Of a stretch of DNA of 64,000 nucleotides, positions 50,983 through 58,811 are shown piece after piece. The DNA is from an uncultured Rhizobiaceae bacterium (GTDB lineage: Bacteria > Pseudomonadota > Alphaproteobacteria > Rhizobiales > Rhizobiaceae): contig CAMYMG010000028.1 of the NCBI GenBank assembly GCA_947259295.1, positions 1 to 64,000 on the forward strand. The letters run 5' to 3'. The position numbers and the translations under genes are program-made. Every line of letters starts with the position of its first letter. The first letter of the stretch is position 1. The notes below the pieces were generated by a model. That model worked only from the letters and a program-made list of their open reading frames with translations, made no database searches and was not told the origin of the DNA.

Positions 50983-51008
50983 GGAACCAATGATCAGCAG
51001 CCGGCGTT
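50983..51008 (+). promoter_or_regulatory. EcfG promoter of the AI-2E-type transporter
   Basis: GGAAC (50983-50987), 17 bp, CGTT (51005-51008), 27 bp before the ATG at 51036. Back to back with the DUF883 promoter: the two -35 boxes form GTTCC-AAA-GGAAC. Confidence 0.9.
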
Positions 51009-51035
51009 GCGCAACATATCGACCAAGAGATTTTC

Positions 51036-52130
51036 ATGTCCAACCGTATTGTCAAGAAGGCGCCTGTCGTTCGGTTGCCGCCGAAATCGAGCGTCGAGCT
51101 TCTGCTGCAGCGTTCGTCGCAGGTATCGGTCATCCTGATCGGCTTCGTTGCGGGAGTTTGGGCGCTTTACGCGGCGGAGTATGTATTGGCGCCGGCCAGT
51201 CTTGGCATGGTGCTTGGGCTGATGCTCGGCCCGGTTGCCGCCCGCATCGAAAAGCATGGCATACGCCCGGGGCTTTCGGCCGCACTCGCGGTTCTGCTGT
51301 TCCTCGCATTGATCGCGATGGTCGTCGTCGCCCTGGCTGCGCCGCTATCCTTCTGGCTGGCGCGCCTGCCGCAACTGTGGGCCGACCTTCAGGTCCAACT
51401 CGCTGAGCTGAAGGGGCCGATCGAGTCGATCAAGAACATCCGCGACCAGGTCAGGGAGGTGATCGGCGGCGAGGGTCTTGCCGTTTCCGTCGATGATGGA
51501 GTTGGGGTCGAGAGCGTGGTCATCCTGGCCCCGGCTGTGATCGGCCAGGTTCTGATCTTCCTGGCTTGCCTCTACTTCTTCCTGGCGACCCGGCATCAGA
51601 CCCGTGCGGCCGTCCTCAAGATATGCATCGGTCGGCGTCTGCGCTGGCGGGTGGCGCACATATTTCGGGACGCGGAGCACATGGTCTCGCGCTATCTCCT
51701 GTCCATAACGCTCATCAACATCGCCGAAGGCCTGGCCGTGGCCGGCGGGCTATACCTCGTCGGCGTGCCCTCGGTGGCATTATGGGGTGCTCTGGCGGCT
51801 CTTATGAACTTCGTCGTCTTCATCGGCCCTGCCATCATGGTGGCGGTGCTGTTCATGGTCGGACTGGCGGAGTTCGACACGATCTGGGGAAGCCTGCTTC
51901 CGGTAATGGTCTATCTGGCGATCAATCTGATGGAGGCCCAGTTCGTGACGCCCATGGTCGTCGGTCGCACCATGACCTTGAACCCGTTCATCGTCGTTCT
52001 GGCGCTGATCTTCTGGATCTGGCTATGGGGGCCGCTTGGCGGCTTCGTCGCCATACCGGCACTGCTCGTGGTCTATGCCATCCTCAGGAACATCGTGCCC
52101 GGGATCAACTGGACCGCCGACGACGTGTGA
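51036..52130 (+). CDS. AI-2E family membrane transporter
   Basis: A 364-residue multi-span protein (about eight spans) of the AI-2E/YdiK family. LAPASLGMVLGLMLGPVAAR, IAEGLAVAGGLYLVGVPSVA, NLMEAQFVTPMVVGRTMTLN and the C-terminal GPLGGFVAIPALL are family landmarks. Despite the family name, members export or import varied substrates. ATG 51036 has AAGAGA upstream and lies 27 bp after a perfect EcfG promoter. Its 3' end converges on the Crp-like gene. Confidence 0.9.
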   Translation: MSNRIVKKAPVVRLPPKSSVELLLQRSSQVSVILIGFVAGVWALYAAEYVLAPASLGMVLGLMLGPVAARIEKHGIRPGLSAALAVLLFLALIAMVVVALAAPLSFWLARLPQLWADLQVQLAELKGPIESIKNIRDQVREVIGGEGLAVSVDDGVGVESVVILAPAVIGQVLIFLACLYFFLATRHQTRAAVLKICIGRRLRWRVAHIFRDAEHMVSRYLLSITLINIAEGLAVAGGLYLVGVPSVALWGALAALMNFVVFIGPAIMVAVLFMVGLAEFDTIWGSLLPVMVYLAINLMEAQFVTPMVVGRTMTLNPFIVVLALIFWIWLWGPLGGFVAIPALLVVYAILRNIVPGINWTADDV

Positions 52131-52134
52131 AGGC

Positions 52135-52947
52135 CTAGATGAGCGGCCGCCTGCTCTCGTTCAGCCCCTCCCATCCTGCCAGATGCATCAGGCCGGAGAG
52201 GTCGATGATTTCACAGCCGCGGTCGCGCCAGGTGATCAGCTTGCGATCGCTGAGCTTGCGGATCGTCTTGTTGGTATGCACCAGGGACAGTCCCAGCGTA
52301 TCGGCGATGTGCTGCTGGCTGATCGGCACTTCGACGGGCTTGCCCGTGTTCAAGCCAACCGATTCCATGCGACCGTGGATGAAGGCGAGAAGGTAGGCCG
52401 CCCGTTCGAGTGCCGTCCTTCGGCCCAGGCTCAACAGGTTTTCGTCCAGCATCCTCTCCTCGCGCGAGCCGATCCAGGTGATGTCGAAGGCAAGTCCCGG
52501 ATGCTTGCGGTAGAGCTCGAACAGGTTCTCGCGTTCGAAGACGCAGAGCAGCATCGGGGACAAGGCCTCGACGGAGTGCTGCATCTCGCCGAGGAGACTT
52601 CCCTGGAGGCCTATCATGTCCCCGGGCATGATGAAGTTGAGTATCTGGCGCCGTCCGTCAGGCAGGAGCTTGTAGCGAAATCCCCAGCCCGACAGCACCG
52701 TGTAGAGGTGGGCGCTGTGGTTGCCTTCGACCAGAACCGTCGAGCCCTTGTCGACCGCCAGTTCCCCGGTCTTGAACTCGCTGACGAACTCGAGTTCCTG
52801 CTTCTCGAAATCGCGGAACGTGTCGAGCGCCCGCAAGGGGCATTTTTCGCAGGGATATTGCCTGGTGGCGAAGCGACGTCCCGGATGTCCGGCCAAGTGA
52901 ATTCGATCTCCCCTCAAACCCGAGCTGGCGCACCGACGCGGCGGCAT
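52135..52947 (-). CDS. Crp/Fnr-family transcriptional regulator
   Basis: A 270-residue regulator from ATG 52945-52947, chosen from several in-frame starts because TTGGA precedes it; the true start could be about 20 residues shorter. The cyclic-nucleotide-binding-like domain (about residues 35-160, LRALDTFRDFEKQE, GDMIGLQGSLLGEMQHSVEA) precedes a winged helix (QQHIADTLGLSLVHTNKTIR). It has CEKC (Cys33, Cys36) but not the four-cysteine set of FNR, so an iron-sulfur oxygen sensor is uncertain. It lies next to the general stress locus. Confidence 0.9.
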   Translation of the reverse strand: MPPRRCASSGLRGDRIHLAGHPGRRFATRQYPCEKCPLRALDTFRDFEKQELEFVSEFKTGELAVDKGSTVLVEGNHSAHLYTVLSGWGFRYKLLPDGRRQILNFIMPGDMIGLQGSLLGEMQHSVEALSPMLLCVFERENLFELYRKHPGLAFDITWIGSREERMLDENLLSLGRRTALERAAYLLAFIHGRMESVGLNTGKPVEVPISQQHIADTLGLSLVHTNKTIRKLSDRKLITWRDRGCEIIDLSGLMHLAGWEGLNESRRPLI

Positions 52948-52999
52948 TTTCCAACTTGATGTCTTTTTTAAATGACATCCTAGCGGAATATCGACATGA

Positions 53000-53416
53000 G
53001 TGCCTCGTTTTATGGAGCGCCCCCGTATTTTGTCAGATATTTTGAAAGACCTGAAAATTCTGATTCTCGAGGACGAGTTCCTCATCGCCATGGACGTCGA
53101 GCAGATCTGCCGCGACAACGGCGCAAGCGTGGTAAAAGTCGTCCGCAGCCTCAACGAACTCGAGCCCAATGCCATCCACGATTTCGATGCCGCCATTGTC
53201 GACGTCATGCTGGGCGGCGTCACGACGCTCGATTTCGCAGCCAGCCTGCGCGACGCAAACAGGCCCTTCCTGTTCGCGTCCGGCTATACAGACAATGCTG
53301 AACTGGCGACTAAATTTCCGGGTGTCGCGTTGGTCACGAAGCCTTATTCGGAAACCGAGCTCGTCAACGCCCTGGCAAGGGCCTGCGACCGCAGTGTCGC
53401 CTCAGGCAGCGCTTGA
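53000..53416 (+). CDS. Single-domain response regulator with FASGY motif (FAT-GUY-like)
   Basis: A 138-residue receiver from GTG 53000 (ATG 53012 or TTG 53042 are alternatives). DLKILILEDEFLIAMDVE, Asp68 in AIVDVMLGG and LVTKPYSE are the receiver landmarks. FLFASGY (residues 90-96) resembles the FAT-GUY motif of single-domain receivers reported to activate the general stress response in Sphingomonas and Caulobacter. It has no output domain. Its last 15 bp overlap the end of ecfG on the other strand. A likely phospho-relay partner of nearby HWE kinases. Confidence 0.85.
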   Translation: MPRFMERPRILSDILKDLKILILEDEFLIAMDVEQICRDNGASVVKVVRSLNELEPNAIHDFDAAIVDVMLGGVTTLDFAASLRDANRPFLFASGYTDNAELATKFPGVALVTKPYSETELVNALARACDRSVASGSA

Positions 53417-53950
53417 ACCCATAACCTGGCTGGCAATCGAATCCGGGCCGAAGTCGGCCTCACCGGAAATCTGCAGGATTTCCTGCAGTCTCGTCCTTGC
53501 CCGGCTGACGCGGCTCTTGATTGTACCGATGGCGCAGTCGCAGATTTCAGCTGCTTCCTCGTAGGAAAAGCCCGAGGCGCCGATCAGGATGATCGCCTCG
53601 CGCTGGTCTTCGGGGAGCTTTTCCAGGGCCGCGCGAAAATCCTTCAGGTCGAGCTGGCCGTGCTGGCTCGGATGCACCGCCAGGCGGGCGGTCATCAGCC
53701 CGTCGGAATCCTGCACCTCGCGCCCGCGCTTGCGCATCTGCGAATAGAATTCATTGCGCAGGATGGTGAACAGCCAGGCCTTGAGGTTTGTGCCGGGCTG
53801 GAAGCTCTGGTGCTTGTCCCAGGCCTTGACCAGTGTCTCCTGCACGAGGTCGTCGGCCTTGTCCGCGTTCTGCGACAGCGAAACCGCGAAAGCGCGCAGG
53901 CTGGGAATAGCCCCCAGAAGATCGGTCTTGAACGCCACGGATACGGCCAT
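53402..53950 (-). CDS. ecfG: ECF sigma factor EcfG (general stress sigma factor)
   Basis: A 182-residue sigma factor. Region 2 (ADKADDLVQETLVKAWDKHQ, FTILRNEFYSQMRKRGREVQ) and region 4 (LPEDQREAIILIGASGFSYE, CDCAIGTIKSRVSRARTRLQ) are intact. It directs transcription from GGAAC-N16/17-CGTT promoters, many of which lie in this window. The ATG at 53950 is 3 bp from the nepR stop, so the anti-sigma and sigma genes are translationally linked. Its promoter at 54234-54258 is itself EcfG-type, giving autoactivation. Confidence 0.96.
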   Translation of the reverse strand: MAVSVAFKTDLLGAIPSLRAFAVSLSQNADKADDLVQETLVKAWDKHQSFQPGTNLKAWLFTILRNEFYSQMRKRGREVQDSDGLMTARLAVHPSQHGQLDLKDFRAALEKLPEDQREAIILIGASGFSYEEAAEICDCAIGTIKSRVSRARTRLQEILQISGEADFGPDSIASQVMGSSAA

Positions 53951-53953
53951 GGC

Positions 53954-54151
53954 TCAATCCTTCTTTCTTGCGGGTTCGGCCTTCTCCAACTGGCTCAGCA
54001 GGTCGGCGAATCGGTCGGGCACCTCATCGACCACGAGCTCGTCGTAGTACTGCTTCAACTTTCGTGCGATTTCGGAATTGGTGCCGAGCGGATCGGCGTT
54101 GCTGGATCTTTGATGCGTAGCGCCTGACACGTGCTCGTCTTTCTTGCTCAT
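53954..54151 (-). CDS. nepR: Anti-sigma factor NepR
   Basis: A 65-residue anti-sigma factor that holds EcfG inactive. The core IARKLKQYYDELVVDEVPDR followed by FADLLSQLEKAE is the NepR signature (helix, VPDRF loop, helix); the flanks are disordered and charged. ATG 54149-54151. Phosphorylated PhyR should capture NepR through its sigma-like domain. First gene of the nepR-ecfG operon, divergent from phyR. Confidence 0.95.
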   Translation of the reverse strand: MSKKDEHVSGATHQRSSNADPLGTNSEIARKLKQYYDELVVDEVPDRFADLLSQLEKAEPARKKD

Positions 54152-54233
54152 GGTAAGTTCGCCCCTCCAATCCGGCGAAGACCGGGTGAGTTCGCCCGGA
54201 CCCCCGTCGCCGGTTGCCCTTATAGTCCGCCCC

Positions 54234-54258
54234 AACGCGACTTGGATCATTTGGTTCC
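54234..54258 (-). promoter_or_regulatory. EcfG promoter of nepR-ecfG
   Basis: On the minus strand GGAAC (54254-54258), 16 bp, CGTT (54234-54237). It lies 82 bp upstream of the nepR ATG. Together with the phyR promoter it makes a divergent, self-activating switch. Confidence 0.92.
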
Positions 54259-54278
54259 GGCCAGTTGCGTTTTTTTCT

Positions 54279-54303
54279 GGAACCTTATTAAAAAACCCGC
54301 GTT
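54279..54303 (+). promoter_or_regulatory. EcfG promoter of phyR
   Basis: GGAAC (54279-54283), 16 bp, CGTT (54300-54303), 59 bp before the phyR ATG at 54363. The -35 boxes of the two divergent promoters are 20 bp apart. Confidence 0.92.
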
Positions 54304-54362
54304 GTGGGCGCAGGGACACTGCAACTAGTATCCAGCCACACGTCACGAGGGAGACGGAATCC

Positions 54363-55157
54363 ATGAGTCTATCCGCAACCATTGCCCCGCATTTGCCTTT
54401 CTTGCGTCGCTTCTCAAGAGCCGTCTCAGGCTCTCAGCATAGCGGCGACGCGCTGGTGGCTGCGTTGCTCGAGGCAATCATTGCCGATGTCAGTATCTTC
54501 CCCAAGGCGTCAAGCGACCGGATTGCGTTGTATCGCCTTTTCTCCGACCTCTTCACCACTGTCTCCATCCGTGTCCCGAACGAAACCGCACCCACGGCCT
54601 GGGAACAGCGCACCGCCGCCAATCTCGGCGCCCTAGCCCCGCGTGCGAGGCAGGCATTCCTGCTGATCGCCGTCGAAGGGTTCACCAATGAGGAAGCGGC
54701 CGAGATCCTCGACACGAGCGAAGCGGAGTTCTCCGAGCTGCTTACCCAGGCGAGCAACGAGATCTCCAGGCAGGTGGCGACCGATATCCTGATCATCGAG
54801 GACGAGCCGCTGATCGCCATGGATATCGAGCAGATGGTCGAGTCCCTCGGTCACAGAGTAGTCGGTACCGCCCGTACCCACGAGGAGGCGACCGCCATGT
54901 TCGGCACCACCCGGGCAAAGATGGTGCTGGCCGACATCCAGCTGGCGGATGGAAGTTCCGGCATCGATGCCGTCAACGAAATCCTGACCATGGCTTCGGT
55001 GCCGGTCATCTTCATCACGGCGTTTCCCGAGAGGCTTCTGACGGGCGAGCGGCCGGAGCCGGCGTTCCTGGTGACAAAGCCGTTCAACCCCGACATGGTC
55101 AAGGCCCTCATCAGCCAGGCTCTGTTCTTCGAGCGTCAGGCCAAAGCCGCAGCCTGA
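54363..55157 (+). CDS. phyR: General stress response regulator PhyR
   Basis: A 264-residue anti-anti-sigma protein. An N-terminal sigma-like domain (about residues 10-135, LAPRARQAFLLIAVEGFTNE, EILDTSEAEFSELL) is fused to a C-terminal receiver (140-262: DILIIEDEPLIAMDIEQMVE, Asp191 in MVLADIQLADG, LVTKPFNPDMV). When Asp191 is phosphorylated, the sigma-like domain binds NepR and frees EcfG. ATG 54363 is 59 bp behind a perfect EcfG promoter and divergent from nepR-ecfG. A terminator hairpin follows. Confidence 0.96.
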   Translation: MSLSATIAPHLPFLRRFSRAVSGSQHSGDALVAALLEAIIADVSIFPKASSDRIALYRLFSDLFTTVSIRVPNETAPTAWEQRTAANLGALAPRARQAFLLIAVEGFTNEEAAEILDTSEAEFSELLTQASNEISRQVATDILIIEDEPLIAMDIEQMVESLGHRVVGTARTHEEATAMFGTTRAKMVLADIQLADGSSGIDAVNEILTMASVPVIFITAFPERLLTGERPEPAFLVTKPFNPDMVKALISQALFFERQAKAAA

Positions 55158-55176
55158 TTTGCGGCACATCGAGACG

Positions 55177-55207
55177 AATGGCCGCTCCTAGCGGCCATTT
55201 TCGTTTC
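55177..55207 (+). terminator. Terminator after phyR
   Basis: AATGGCCGCT (55177-55186) and AGCGGCCATT (55190-55199) form a perfect 10-bp stem with a CCT loop, followed by TTTCGTTT. It separates phyR from the next EcfG promoter, 8 bp further on. Confidence 0.85.
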
Positions 55208-55214
55208 TAGGGCC

Positions 55215-55239
55215 GGAACATTCCGTATCCCGTGACGTT
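55215..55239 (+). promoter_or_regulatory. EcfG promoter of the DUF1328 gene
   Basis: GGAAC (55215-55219), 16 bp, CGTT (55236-55239), 28 bp before the ATG at 55268. Confidence 0.92.
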
Positions 55240-55267
55240 TGTAGTCATAAGTTCAAGGAGAAACCCC

Positions 55268-55432
55268 ATGCTCTACTGGGCTCTAGTATTCCTGGTGGTC
55301 GCCATTATAGCCGGCGCGCTAGGCTTCGGCGGGATCGCGGGAACATCTGCAGGCATCGCACAGATTCTATTCTTTGTGTTCCTTGCATTTCTGGTCATCT
55401 CGCTGCTCGCGGGACTCTTTCGTCGGGCCTGA
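55268..55432 (+). CDS. DUF1328 small membrane protein
   Basis: A 54-residue protein of the DUF1328 family, two hydrophobic spans ([38 protein letters not shown]) and a short RRA end. ATG 55268 follows AAGGAGAAA. E. coli YtjA is a relative. Such genes are frequent targets of alphaproteobacterial stress sigma factors; here the perfect EcfG promoter confirms it. A hairpin straddles the stop codon without a T-tract. Confidence 0.93.
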   Translation: MLYWALVFLVVAIIAGALGFGGIAGTSAGIAQILFFVFLAFLVISLLAGLFRRA

Positions 55433-55576
55433 TGGCCCGACTACCCAAAGCTGGGAGCCGAACCCCTCAAACGGCTTCCGGTTTGCGCCGGGCAACGTCG
55501 TTGCAAGACACGTTGTCCGGCGTACCACGTCTGGACCATGGTCCGGCGAGAGCGGACAGATTGATCCTGAGTGAGC

Positions 55577-56650
55577 ATGGACCAGCGGGCCGCTCGGATT
55601 CCCTGGCGGGAGGCAAAAGACACAGGCAATCAGGATAGTGGCGCGTTGCCCCTAAGTATTCAAAATGAACCGAAGGCCGCCGTCGCGCTCCTGCGAGCGT
55701 TGCGCAACACCGCAGTCTCGGTCTTCTATCAGGATCCGGAGCTTCGCTTCCTCTGGGCCCGCAACATCCCTGAGAGCTGGAACATAACGGAAGTTGCAGG
55801 GGCGACCGATTCCGACCTTCTCCCCAATCACATCGCCGAGCGTGTCACCGCTGCCAAACGCGCCGTTCTGGCCACCCATGAGCCGGAGCGCTTCGAAGTC
55901 TCGTTCCCCGGAGCCGACGGCATCAAATGGTTCGACCTTTGGATAGACCCCGATCTTGATGCGGACGGGGAACTCATGGGCATGATCACGACCGCCGTCG
56001 AGATCACCGAGCAGAAGCGCCGCGAGCAGACGCTGCGCACCCTGCTGCGCGAGGTCAGCCACAGGTCCCGCAATCTGCTTGCCATCATCCAGAGCATCGC
56101 CACCCAGACCGGCCGCTTTTCAGCGACGATCGACCAGTTCCTCATCCGCTTTCGCGGCAGGCTGCAGTCGCTGGCGGCATCGCAGGATCTGGTTACGCTC
56201 TCCAATTGGCGCGGCGCCAGCCTGCGCGAACTGGTGATGGGTCAGGCCGCGCGCTACAGCCTCACGCCGGCGAGTTCGGTGCGTTTCAGCGGTGCCAACC
56301 CGTGGCTGAACCCGAACGCGGCGCTCCATATCGGCCTGGCGCTGCACGAACTGTCCGTCAACTCGGTGAGTTTCGGCGCGCTGTCCAGGCCGGGTGGTTT
56401 CGTGACCGTGACGGCAGCCCTGTCGACCCCTTCAGTGGGACAGCCATCGCTGTGTCTGGAATGGAGCGAGACGATCGGCACGCCGACGGACCTCCCGCCG
56501 AACGATCCGGTACGCGAAAGGCGCTTCGGCAGCGTGGCGCTTGAGCAGGTCGTCCCGGCGTCCCTGAACGGCGAGGCGAAGCTGGAAATCGGCGCCGGAC
56601 TGCTCAACTACCGCCTGACGATCCCGTCGGGGAATTTCGAAGCCGAATGA
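55577..56650 (+). CDS. PAS-containing HWE-type sensor histidine kinase
   Basis: A 357-residue soluble kinase from ATG 55577 (GTG 55571 is in frame). One PAS domain (about residues 45-155, ALRNTAVSVFYQDPELRFLW, WFDLWIDPDLDADGELMGMI) precedes an HWE kinase: phospho-His in REVSHRSRNLLAIIQSIATQ, N box ALHELSVNSVSFGAL, and the WxE motif in CLEWSETIG. It is about 420 bp downstream of phyR with a DUF1328 gene between, so it is the nearest candidate PhyR kinase (PhyK role). Confidence 0.9.
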   Translation: MDQRAARIPWREAKDTGNQDSGALPLSIQNEPKAAVALLRALRNTAVSVFYQDPELRFLWARNIPESWNITEVAGATDSDLLPNHIAERVTAAKRAVLATHEPERFEVSFPGADGIKWFDLWIDPDLDADGELMGMITTAVEITEQKRREQTLRTLLREVSHRSRNLLAIIQSIATQTGRFSATIDQFLIRFRGRLQSLAASQDLVTLSNWRGASLRELVMGQAARYSLTPASSVRFSGANPWLNPNAALHIGLALHELSVNSVSFGALSRPGGFVTVTAALSTPSVGQPSLCLEWSETIGTPTDLPPNDPVRERRFGSVALEQVVPASLNGEAKLEIGAGLLNYRLTIPSGNFEAE

Positions 56651-56680
56651 ACCGGCGCGGTGGTCAATTTTCAACCGGAG

Positions 56681-56705
56681 GGAACCGCGGTTGAATTTGA
56701 TCGTT
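56681..56705 (+). promoter_or_regulatory. EcfG promoter of the glycine-zipper lipoprotein
   Basis: GGAAC (56681-56685), 16 bp, CGTT (56702-56705). The next gene on this strand starts at 56854, giving an unusually long leader of about 140 nt. The intervening DNA has no gene with a good ribosome site. Confidence 0.75.
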
Positions 56706-56853
56706 ATGCACGCGAGACGGGACATCGGTTGGAATTTCAGGACAAGCAATCGTATACATCACCTGCAAGGATACGTTAGCCACTACCAATTTCTGGCGCG
56801 CAAACTCCGCAATTGCGTGCTAAGTGACGGTGCGGAACAATCAGGAGCGTTTT

Positions 56854-57105
56854 ATGAAGAAGATTGCATTTGCGATGGTGGCCATGATGGCCTTGGCGGG
56901 CTGCACGACGGCCGAAAACGATGCCGCGCTCGGCGGTACCGCCGGTGCGGTTATCGGCGGCCTGGCAACGGGCGATGCCGGTGGTGCAATTGTCGGCGGC
57001 GTTGTCGGCGCTGCATCGGGCGTTCTGATCGGCAAGGCAACTCGTACCGGGTGGTGCCGTTACCGCGACCGCGCCGGCCGTATCTACGAAGCCCGCTGCC
57101 GCTAA
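56854..57105 (+). CDS. Small glycine-zipper lipoprotein (YMGG/Rick_17kDa-like)
   Basis: An 83-residue lipoprotein from ATG 56854 with AGGAGCG upstream. Lipobox MALAGC (Cys near residue 17), then a glycine-rich zipper (GGTAGAVIGGLATGDAGGAI, VGGVVGAASGVLIG) that should insert in or line the outer membrane, and a basic tail with two cysteines (WCRYRDRAGRIYEARCR). The EcfG promoter 150 bp upstream puts it in the stress regulon. Confidence 0.85.
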   Translation: MKKIAFAMVAMMALAGCTTAENDAALGGTAGAVIGGLATGDAGGAIVGGVVGAASGVLIGKATRTGWCRYRDRAGRIYEARCR

Positions 57106-57152
57106 TCCAGTTGACCGAACCGTCGCCGTAGACGGTCTGGTCATATCTAAAG

Positions 57153-57195
57153 AAATCGCCGCGTAACCGGATTCCGGCTGCGCGGCGATTTTCGT
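57153..57195 (+). terminator. Terminator after the lipoprotein gene
   Basis: AAATCGCCGCG (57153-57163) and CGCGGCGATTT (57181-57191) form an 11-bp stem with a structured loop that itself holds CCGG repeats. It ends in T bases and lies 47 bp after the lipoprotein stop; the glutamine-synthetase-like gene converges from the other side. Confidence 0.7.
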
Positions 57196-57235
57196 TCGGG
57201 CTCCGAGAGCCGCCGGTGTCTGGAGGGCTCGTATC

Positions 57236-58549
57236 TCAGTAAACCGCTTCGTATGCGGCGCAGCGCGCGGCTTGATCCATCCCTTCGAGATAGGCCAGTT
57301 CACCGCGCTTGTGATCGGCATAGAGCGATACAAGATCGCCGGAAAACCACCCGCGGACCGTGGCGTTGGCTTCCATACGGACTAGCGCCTCCTCGAGTGA
57401 GCCCGGCAGCCGCGCGAAACCCCGCGCCTGCAGAACCTCCGCTGAAAGCAGAGACAGGTCCTCCTCGGTCGGCGATGGAGCCGCCAGCCCTTCCTCGATG
57501 CCCTGCACCCCGGCATGCACGATTGCCGCGAGCGAGAGATGCGGCGAGGCGGCGGCATCGGCGGCACGAAACTCGAAATTGTGCTGGCGCGCGGTTTCCT
57601 GCGGGTCCTTCGCGGTTACAGGGCAGATACGCACCGCCGCCTCGCGGTCATGGAATCCGAGATTGTTGTAGGCCGCGCTCCACCGGTGCGGGGTCAGCCG
57701 CAGGTATGAAATCGCCGACGGCGCCGTGAATGCGACGATGCTGTCGAGATATTTCAGGATGCCGGCGACGAACGACGCGGTCAGCGCCGACATGCCCGAC
57801 GGATTGTCGCCCGAATAGGTTGCAGGCGTCCCCGCCTTGTCGACGAAGCTCATGTGAATGTGCACGCCGTTGCCGACGCCGGCCGGATCTCGGATCGGCG
57901 TGAAGGTGACTTGCTCGCCGAAGCGCCCTGCCGTCATGCGGGTCAGTTCGCGCAGGATCACTGCAGCGTCGGCGGCGCGCAGGCCACGATCCGGACCGTT
58001 GGTCACCTCGTACTGGTCGAAGCCATATTCCTTCATGAAGGTGTCGGGAACCAGTCCGCCCATCTCAAGTGCCGATAGCAGCGCCTCGCCGAACTGCCGC
58101 CGCTCGACGAATCCGGCGAGCGAATAGGCCTTGCTGCGCTGAAGCTGCGGCGTCCTGAACTGGAACTCGTGCTCGAAGGCCGCGAGGAGTTCGACCCCGC
58201 CGACCGTCTCGAGCCGTGCCAGCGCATGCTTGAGAATGGAACGCGTGCAGAAATCCCACGGCCTGGCCGCGAGGTCCGTCACGTCGGACAGCATGAAATG
58301 CTCCACCGCTCCGCCGTCGCCGAAATCGACCTCGACATTGGCCTCGGCATCCGGGATCAGCAGGAGGTCGCCGAGCGCGCCGAACGGGCTGTCGGCAATC
58401 CGGTCGAAACAGGTGATCATCACGTTCGTGGGTGTCCAGCCGACGCCGCGTCGCAGCCGTTTCTCAAGGTCTGCGACCGGAAAGGCCTTGCCGCGCACGA
58501 TGCCGGAAACGTCGGAAATTGCGGCAAATATCAGCGGATTCTTGATCAT
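57236..58549 (-). CDS. Glutamine-synthetase-family ligase
   Basis: A 437-residue GS-family enzyme. ATG 58547-58549 follows GGAG at about 8 nt; an upstream in-frame start would add 37 unlikely residues. Metal and substrate motifs: AAFEHEFQF (Glu ligands), GNGVHIHMSF (His ligand), PHRWSAAYNNLGFHDREAAV (phosphate-binding Arg) and NFEFRAADAAASPHLSLAAI. It is probably a gamma-glutamyl ligase of an amine or amide substrate rather than the housekeeping GlnA. It is divergent from an isochorismatase-type hydrolase, which may act on the same nitrogen compound. Confidence 0.88.
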   Translation of the reverse strand: MIKNPLIFAAISDVSGIVRGKAFPVADLEKRLRRGVGWTPTNVMITCFDRIADSPFGALGDLLLIPDAEANVEVDFGDGGAVEHFMLSDVTDLAARPWDFCTRSILKHALARLETVGGVELLAAFEHEFQFRTPQLQRSKAYSLAGFVERRQFGEALLSALEMGGLVPDTFMKEYGFDQYEVTNGPDRGLRAADAAVILRELTRMTAGRFGEQVTFTPIRDPAGVGNGVHIHMSFVDKAGTPATYSGDNPSGMSALTASFVAGILKYLDSIVAFTAPSAISYLRLTPHRWSAAYNNLGFHDREAAVRICPVTAKDPQETARQHNFEFRAADAAASPHLSLAAIVHAGVQGIEEGLAAPSPTEEDLSLLSAEVLQARGFARLPGSLEEALVRMEANATVRGWFSGDLVSLYADHKRGELAYLEGMDQAARCAAYEAVY

Positions 58550-58811
58550 CGCGCAGGACTCCGAAATGTGCTTTTGCCCGGGGCCGGATGCATTCGCCCG
58601 AATGACTGGATGCACGGTTTCTCGAGCATTCACAACTGATGGCACGTTATCCGCGGACACATGCGGCGCGGGGCACTGGCCCTTTCAACTCACCTGACTT
58701 AGGAGTCGAAACTCGGGCCGACCCGTAACGGGCTATTGGCGCCGGGCGAGACCTTGCGATCGATCGCGCTGTTGGCCGCTGCCATCGCCCTGTGGCTGAA
58801 GGAGACATGAC

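Noticed and set aside
52985-53009. GGAAT-N16-CGTT near the FASGY receiver
   Set aside because: The -35 base differs from the EcfG consensus, and the start codon region would lie inside the promoter unless translation begins at the TTG 53042. Kept out as too weak.
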